Source: Thermosediminibacterales bacterium (GTDB lineage: Bacteria > Bacillota > Thermosediminibacteria > Koleobacterales > JARRCM01). From it: a DNA stretch of 44,221 nucleotides. The stretch covers positions 1 through 44,221 of the forward strand of contig JARRCM010000017.1 of assembly GCA_029982205.1 (NCBI GenBank), in the 5' to 3' direction. Below are positions 40,747-44,221 of this stretch, piece after piece (within the stretch, counting starts at the first letter, position 1; each line of letters starts with the position of its first letter). Position numbers and translations under genes: made by a program. Under the pieces are notes generated by a model. It was not told the origin of the DNA and ran no database searches. It was given only the letters and a program-made list of their open reading frames with translations.

Positions 40747-41931
40747 ATGTCGGTGAGTATAATAGGAACTTATCATTCGAAAGTCGGAAGGCTGGAAGAA
40801 AGTATTTATGACCTGTTGGTGAAAGCAGGCAAGGGCGCCCTGGAAGATGCCGGGATTGAACCCGGAGAAATTGGTGGAATATGGATAGGCAACTACAGCG
40901 CAGGTGGTTTTAACAACCAGGAACACCTGGCACCGTATGCTCCAAATATCCACCCAGACCTTCGATTTAAACCTGCTACAAGGGTAGAAAATGCATGCGC
41001 TTCAGGGTCTGCAGCCATAGAAGCGGCTAAAAATGCTATAGAAGCAGGAGAAATCAAATTTGCACTGGTGATAGGTGTTGAAAAAATGACTACCCTTGAT
41101 ACCAAAGGTTTTACCAAAGTGCTTGCTATGGCATCTTATTGGCCCGATGAAGGTGCAAAAGGCATGACATTCCCGGGCCTGTTTGCGGAGTATGCAAAAG
41201 GATATATGGAAAGATACGGTTTTTCACATGAACAGTTAAGGACGATGCTTGCCAAGGTTTCGGCTAAAAACCATACAAATGCTTTGGCAAATCCTCTTGC
41301 TCAAATGCCGTTGAAAATTACTTATGAAGAAATATTAAACATGCCAGATGAAAAAAACCCGATGATAGCACCGCCATTAAGATTATATGATTGTTCTCTG
41401 GTTTCGGATGGTGCGGCAGCACTTGTGCTAACATCAACAGAAAAGGCAAAAACGTTAAAAGATGAAGTTGTAGAGATATCAGCCCTTTCACATACTACAG
41501 ATTATTTAGCTATCAGTAAAAGAGCCAACTGGGAGTTTACTGCAGGGAAAAAGGCAATACAAAAAGCATATCAGATTGCAGGAATAACGGTAAATGACCT
41601 GGATTTTGCAGAAGTCCACGACTGTTTTACCATAGCCGAGATACTTGCGTATGAGGCCATGGGTTTGGCTGCTGATGGTGAAGGATGGAAGCTGCTGGAT
41701 GATGGGACGGTGTATGTGGATGGGAAATTGCCAGTAAATGTTTCTGGTGGCCTGAAAGCCAAGGGGCATCCGGTAGGAGCAACAGGAGCGTCTATGGCAG
41801 TATTGGCCACCAGGCAGCTGCTTGATAAAGCTATAGGCCATCAGATTAAAGATGCTGAAATAGGATTAACTTTTAATATAGGAGGCAGTGCTGCCAGCAA
41901 CTATGCCATGGTGTTTAAACGTATAAAATAA
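40747..41931 (+). CDS. thiolase-family acyl-CoA acyltransferase (SCP-x-like)
   Basis: A 394-aa thiolase-fold enzyme splitting 3-ketoacyl-CoA. Nucleophile Cys84 in NACASGS, the VHDCFTIAEI segment and His341 in KGHPVGATG are present. The C-terminal CxG motif of classical thiolases is replaced by NIGGSAASNYA, as in SCP2/SCP-x-type thiolases, which use a different second Cys or His. ATG 40747 follows GGAGGA; an ATG five codons upstream would start inside that site. It completes the operon's beta-oxidation set. Confidence 0.88.
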   Translation: MSVSIIGTYHSKVGRLEESIYDLLVKAGKGALEDAGIEPGEIGGIWIGNYSAGGFNNQEHLAPYAPNIHPDLRFKPATRVENACASGSAAIEAAKNAIEAGEIKFALVIGVEKMTTLDTKGFTKVLAMASYWPDEGAKGMTFPGLFAEYAKGYMERYGFSHEQLRTMLAKVSAKNHTNALANPLAQMPLKITYEEILNMPDEKNPMIAPPLRLYDCSLVSDGAAALVLTSTEKAKTLKDEVVEISALSHTTDYLAISKRANWEFTAGKKAIQKAYQIAGITVNDLDFAEVHDCFTIAEILAYEAMGLAADGEGWKLLDDGTVYVDGKLPVNVSGGLKAKGHPVGATGASMAVLATRQLLDKAIGHQIKDAEIGLTFNIGGSAASNYAMVFKRIK

Positions 41932-42042
41932 CTTTTAAAGTGGCCTTTTTATCAATCAAAAATCTAGGGGGGTGATTTTTTACAAGTAAAAGCAATTAAC
42001 AATAAGTTTTAAATAAATATTTAAGAGGAGGCTGAAAACAGT

Positions 42043-43335
42043 ATGTTTGGAATTATTTTAGGTTTAGCCCTGTTAATGTTTGTTACTATGCGAGGTGTCA
42101 GTATTCTTATTGCAGGTCCTGCGTTGGCTCTTGTTGTAGCGATATTTGGAAATATTCCGCTGCTTGAAGCTTACACCAAACATTTTATGGGTGGAGCAGC
42201 AGGATATTTCCAGGCGTGGTTTCCGACATTCCTTTTAGGAGCTATATTTGGTAAAATAATGGATGACACAGGTGCTGCTGAATCCCTTGCTCATTGGATA
42301 ATATCAAAGATAGGCAAAGAAAGGGCAATACTAGCAATTGTAGCAGCTACGGCTGTTCTGACTTATGGCGGGATTAGCCTGTTTGTTGTCGTGTTTACGA
42401 TGTATCCTCTTGCCATGGCGATCTTTAAAGAAGCAGATCTACCAAAACGTTTGATACCTGGATGTATAGCGTTAGGGGCATTTACATTCACAATGACTGC
42501 TTTACCGGGAACGCCTCAGATTCAAAACATAATTCCTACAAAATACTTCGGAACTGATGCTATGGCAGCCCCTATTGTTGGTTTGGTTGCAGCAGCAGTA
42601 ATGGCGGTTGGCGGAACGATGTACATGAACATGAGAGCAAAAAAAGCAAAAGAAAATGGTGAAAAGTTTGTTCCCGGGCCAAAAGATGAAAGATATCTTA
42701 AAGAAGCAACAGAAGATAGAATTAAGGATTTGCCAAATCCAGGGCTTTCTTTACTTCCGTTGCTTGCAATTATTGTTTTGCTGGATATATTTAAACTTAA
42801 CATCGTTGTATCACTTACCGGGGGCGTTGTTTTGGCATTTGTTTTATTCTATAAGAGAATGGAAAACCCTCTCAACAGCTTAAACCAGGGTGCAATGGCA
42901 TCAATGTTGGCGATTTTGAATACTGCTAGTGCTGTGGGTTTTGGAACTGTTGTGAAAGTTGTGCCGGGCTTTAAGGATTTGGTTGCATTGCTTTCAAAAG
43001 TGTCACTGGGTAACGGCCTTATATATGATGCTATAGCAACTAACATCCTGGCGGGTTCAACAGGTTCAGCATCTGGCGGTATGAGTATTGCGTTGGAAGC
43101 TATGGCAGACCAATTCCTTGCTACAGGCGCCAATCCGGAGCTTCTCCACAGAATTGCTTCCCTTGCGTCAGGAGGCTTGGATACGCTGCCTCATAACGGT
43201 GCTGTATTAACACTGTTGGCCGTTTGCGGATTAACACATAAAGATTCATATATAGACATTTTCACGGTTTCACTCTTGATACCGGTAATTTCTGTAATTA
43301 TTGCTATCATACTTGGAAGTATCGGAATAGTTTAG
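42043..43335 (+). CDS. GntP-family organic acid permease
   Basis: A 430-aa integral membrane transporter with about 12 hydrophobic segments. GntP-type features: LLGAIFGKIMDDTGAAESLA, GGISLFVVVFTMYPL, ALPGTPQIQNIIPTKYFG, and a C-terminal TGSASGGMSIALEA stretch. GntP relatives carry gluconate, or short-chain hydroxy acids. Beside CoA-transferase and beta-oxidation genes, 3-hydroxybutyrate or a similar acid is the likely cargo. ATG 42043 behind GAGGAGG. A 111-nt gap before it shows no terminator, so it may be cotranscribed. Confidence 0.85.
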   Translation: MFGIILGLALLMFVTMRGVSILIAGPALALVVAIFGNIPLLEAYTKHFMGGAAGYFQAWFPTFLLGAIFGKIMDDTGAAESLAHWIISKIGKERAILAIVAATAVLTYGGISLFVVVFTMYPLAMAIFKEADLPKRLIPGCIALGAFTFTMTALPGTPQIQNIIPTKYFGTDAMAAPIVGLVAAAVMAVGGTMYMNMRAKKAKENGEKFVPGPKDERYLKEATEDRIKDLPNPGLSLLPLLAIIVLLDIFKLNIVVSLTGGVVLAFVLFYKRMENPLNSLNQGAMASMLAILNTASAVGFGTVVKVVPGFKDLVALLSKVSLGNGLIYDAIATNILAGSTGSASGGMSIALEAMADQFLATGANPELLHRIASLASGGLDTLPHNGAVLTLLAVCGLTHKDSYIDIFTVSLLIPVISVIIAIILGSIGIV

Positions 43336-43339
43336 TGTT

Positions 43340-43382
43340 TACCCCCTCTCGGAACAAACCATTATTTCCGAAGGGGGTATTT
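43340..43382 (+). terminator. strong hairpin after the permease
   Basis: TACCCCCT and TCGGAA (43340-43354, one unpaired C between them) pair with TTCCGA and AGGGGGTA (43366-43379). The 14-bp stem is followed by only TTT, so termination may be partial and let some transcripts into the flavoprotein gene. Confidence 0.65.
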
Positions 43383-43421
43383 AAAACTTGAAGTTTTTGG
43401 TTTGAGAGGAGATGAATAAAA

Positions 43422-44024
43422 ATGAAGGTTTTAGCTATAAATGGAAGCCCAGAGATTAGGGGAACGGCTTTATTGCTTCAAAAAGCAATTGAAGGGGCAG
43501 AAAAAGTTGAAGGAATATCAACAGATTTAATAAATTTATCTCAATATAAAATTCAACAATGTAAAGGGTGTAATAACTGTGTAATGCAGAAACCATGTCC
43601 TTTAAAAGATGATATGGTTAAATTAAATGAGATGTTGTTAGAAGCGGATGGAATAATAATTGGTTCACCTTCTCATTTCGGCAATGTGACAGGTTTATTA
43701 AAAAACTTTTTTGATAGAACAAGGCCGTTAAAGATGTCAGGTTCTAAATTAAAAGATAAAGTTCTTTCTGCAGTAATCACTTCAGGTCTAATCCACGGTG
43801 GTGCAGACACTGTAGTTCAGGCGATTAATACTTTTGGTTTATTACATGGAATGATAATTATAGGCGCTGCAGCCAATCCTGTTTTAGATCCGGTTTATCC
43901 TGTAGCAACTTTACAAAAAGAAAGAAAACAGTTCAGAAAAATAGAAGATGATGAATTTGCTTTAAAAATGGCAGAGAAAATAGGAGAAAGGATAAGCGAA
44001 CTGGTTGTTAAGTTGAAGTCCTAA
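43422..44024 (+). CDS. iron-sulfur flavoprotein / NADPH-FMN reductase family
   Basis: A 200-aa flavodoxin-fold protein. The FMN phosphate loop NGSPEIRGTA (7-16) and SPSHFGNVTGLLKNFFDRT are conserved. A compact C47-x2-C50-x2-C53-x5-C59 motif matches the [4Fe-4S] site of clostridial/methanogen Isf-type flavoproteins. It may shuttle electrons, for example to the Fe-S flavoenzyme at 32297, or scavenge oxidants. ATG 43422 follows GAGGAG. Last gene of the block. Confidence 0.87.
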   Translation: MKVLAINGSPEIRGTALLLQKAIEGAEKVEGISTDLINLSQYKIQQCKGCNNCVMQKPCPLKDDMVKLNEMLLEADGIIIGSPSHFGNVTGLLKNFFDRTRPLKMSGSKLKDKVLSAVITSGLIHGGADTVVQAINTFGLLHGMIIIGAAANPVLDPVYPVATLQKERKQFRKIEDDEFALKMAEKIGERISELVVKLKS

Positions 44025-44045
44025 TTTTCTTAAAGATACTGTGGC

Positions 44046-44074
44046 CCTTTTGATGGAAATATTCAAAAGGTTTT
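44046..44074 (+). terminator. hairpin after the flavoprotein gene
   Basis: CCTTTTGA (44046-44053) pairs with TCAAAAGG (44063-44070), followed by TTTT. An 8-bp AT-rich stem, a weak terminator, first of two in tandem. Confidence 0.55.
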
Positions 44075-44088
44075 AAAGCCGGTGTGAA

Positions 44089-44120
44089 AAAAGGGTTTCG
44101 GATATTGCCGAAACCCTTTT
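44089..44120 (+). terminator. strong terminator, intron insertion target
   Basis: AAAAGGGTTTCGG (44089-44101) pairs perfectly with CCGAAACCCTTTT (44108-44120) around a 6-nt loop. The group IIC intron begins four bases after it. Confidence 0.9.
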
Positions 44121-44124
44121 AAAT

Positions 44125-44221
44125 GTTCGCCCGGCATGTCTGCCGAGCCGATGGGTTGAAAGAAACCCTGTCACCTAACCAGCGGGAAGACAACCCATAA
44201 GCAAGGGCGTCACCGGCAACG
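44125..44221 (+). mobile_element. 5' end of a group IIC intron (continues past window)
   Basis: From GTTCGCCCGGCATGTC the sequence follows the 5' domain I of group IIC introns such as that of Oceanobacillus iheyensis, recalled as starting GUGUGCCCGGCAUGGG. Later it shares AAGCAAGGGCGTC and a CACCGGCAACG run, with CGCCC and GGGCG able to pair. IIC introns insert just after intrinsic terminators, and a perfect one ends at 44120. The first bases, GTTCG rather than GTGYG, differ slightly. The reverse transcriptase gene lies outside the window. Confidence 0.82.

Noticed and set aside
1-44221. CRISPR array
   Set aside because: No set of regularly spaced identical repeats was found; the 21-bp periodic repeats at 5444-5492 are coding and too short.

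Overview
The window reads as chromosomal DNA of an anaerobic low-GC Firmicute. A clostridial, possibly Thermosediminibacterales/Thermoanaerobacterales-like host is inferred from codon style, strong AGGAGG ribosome sites, frequent GTG/TTG starts and sigma-54-driven CoA catabolism; no marker gene proves it. It has two unrelated halves joined near 22.63 kb.

Left half (1-22,665): a truncated tailed-prophage genome, almost all on the + strand. In order: early small genes and a CII-like HTH protein; a YqaJ exonuclease/RecT recombination pair; a DnaD-type replication initiator whose linker carries iteron-like repeats (probable origin); small early genes around a 142-nt tRNA-Leu-like RNA with no anticodon loop; RusA; an ArpU/RinA-type late activator; a reversed hicAB toxin-antitoxin pair; a candidate cos; then the structural genes. 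The head is lambda-like (Nu1/GpA terminase, gpB portal, protease with nested scaffold, gpD, gpE). The tail is P2-like contractile (sheath, tube, E/E' chaperone with a -1 frameshift, tape measure). A reversed membrane-protein moron sits in the tail module. The tape measure stops after about 230 residues; the rest of the tail, baseplate, lysis and integration genes are absent to the right.

Right half (22,653-44,221): two catabolic modules. Module 1 (22.65-31.95 kb) is divergent. Leftward run a sigma-54 enhancer-binding regulator, a DUF917 protein and a degenerate hydantoinase-like protein. Rightward, from a consensus -24/-12 promoter, run an NCS1 permease, a second DUF917 protein, a hydantoinase/oxoprolinase and an Asp/Glu/hydantoin-type racemase broken by one in-frame TAG. 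The content suggests uptake and opening of a hydantoin-like ring compound.

Module 2 (32.3-44.0 kb) holds an OYE-type Fe-S flavoenzyme (2-enoate/2,4-dienoyl-CoA reductase family), enoyl-CoA hydratase, a second sigma-54 regulator, a fused CoA-transferase, an SDR, 3-hydroxyacyl-CoA dehydrogenase, a thiolase, a GntP-type permease and an Fe-S flavoprotein. Together they would import a short-chain (hydroxy/enoic) acid, activate it by CoA transfer and beta-oxidise it. A second -24/-12 promoter with three 18-bp TGTAGA-type sites upstream precedes the CoA-transferase. A duplicated scrap of the hydantoinase 3' end plus terminator flanks the OYE gene, a scar of past rearrangement. The window ends in the first ~97 nt of a group IIC intron placed just after a terminator.
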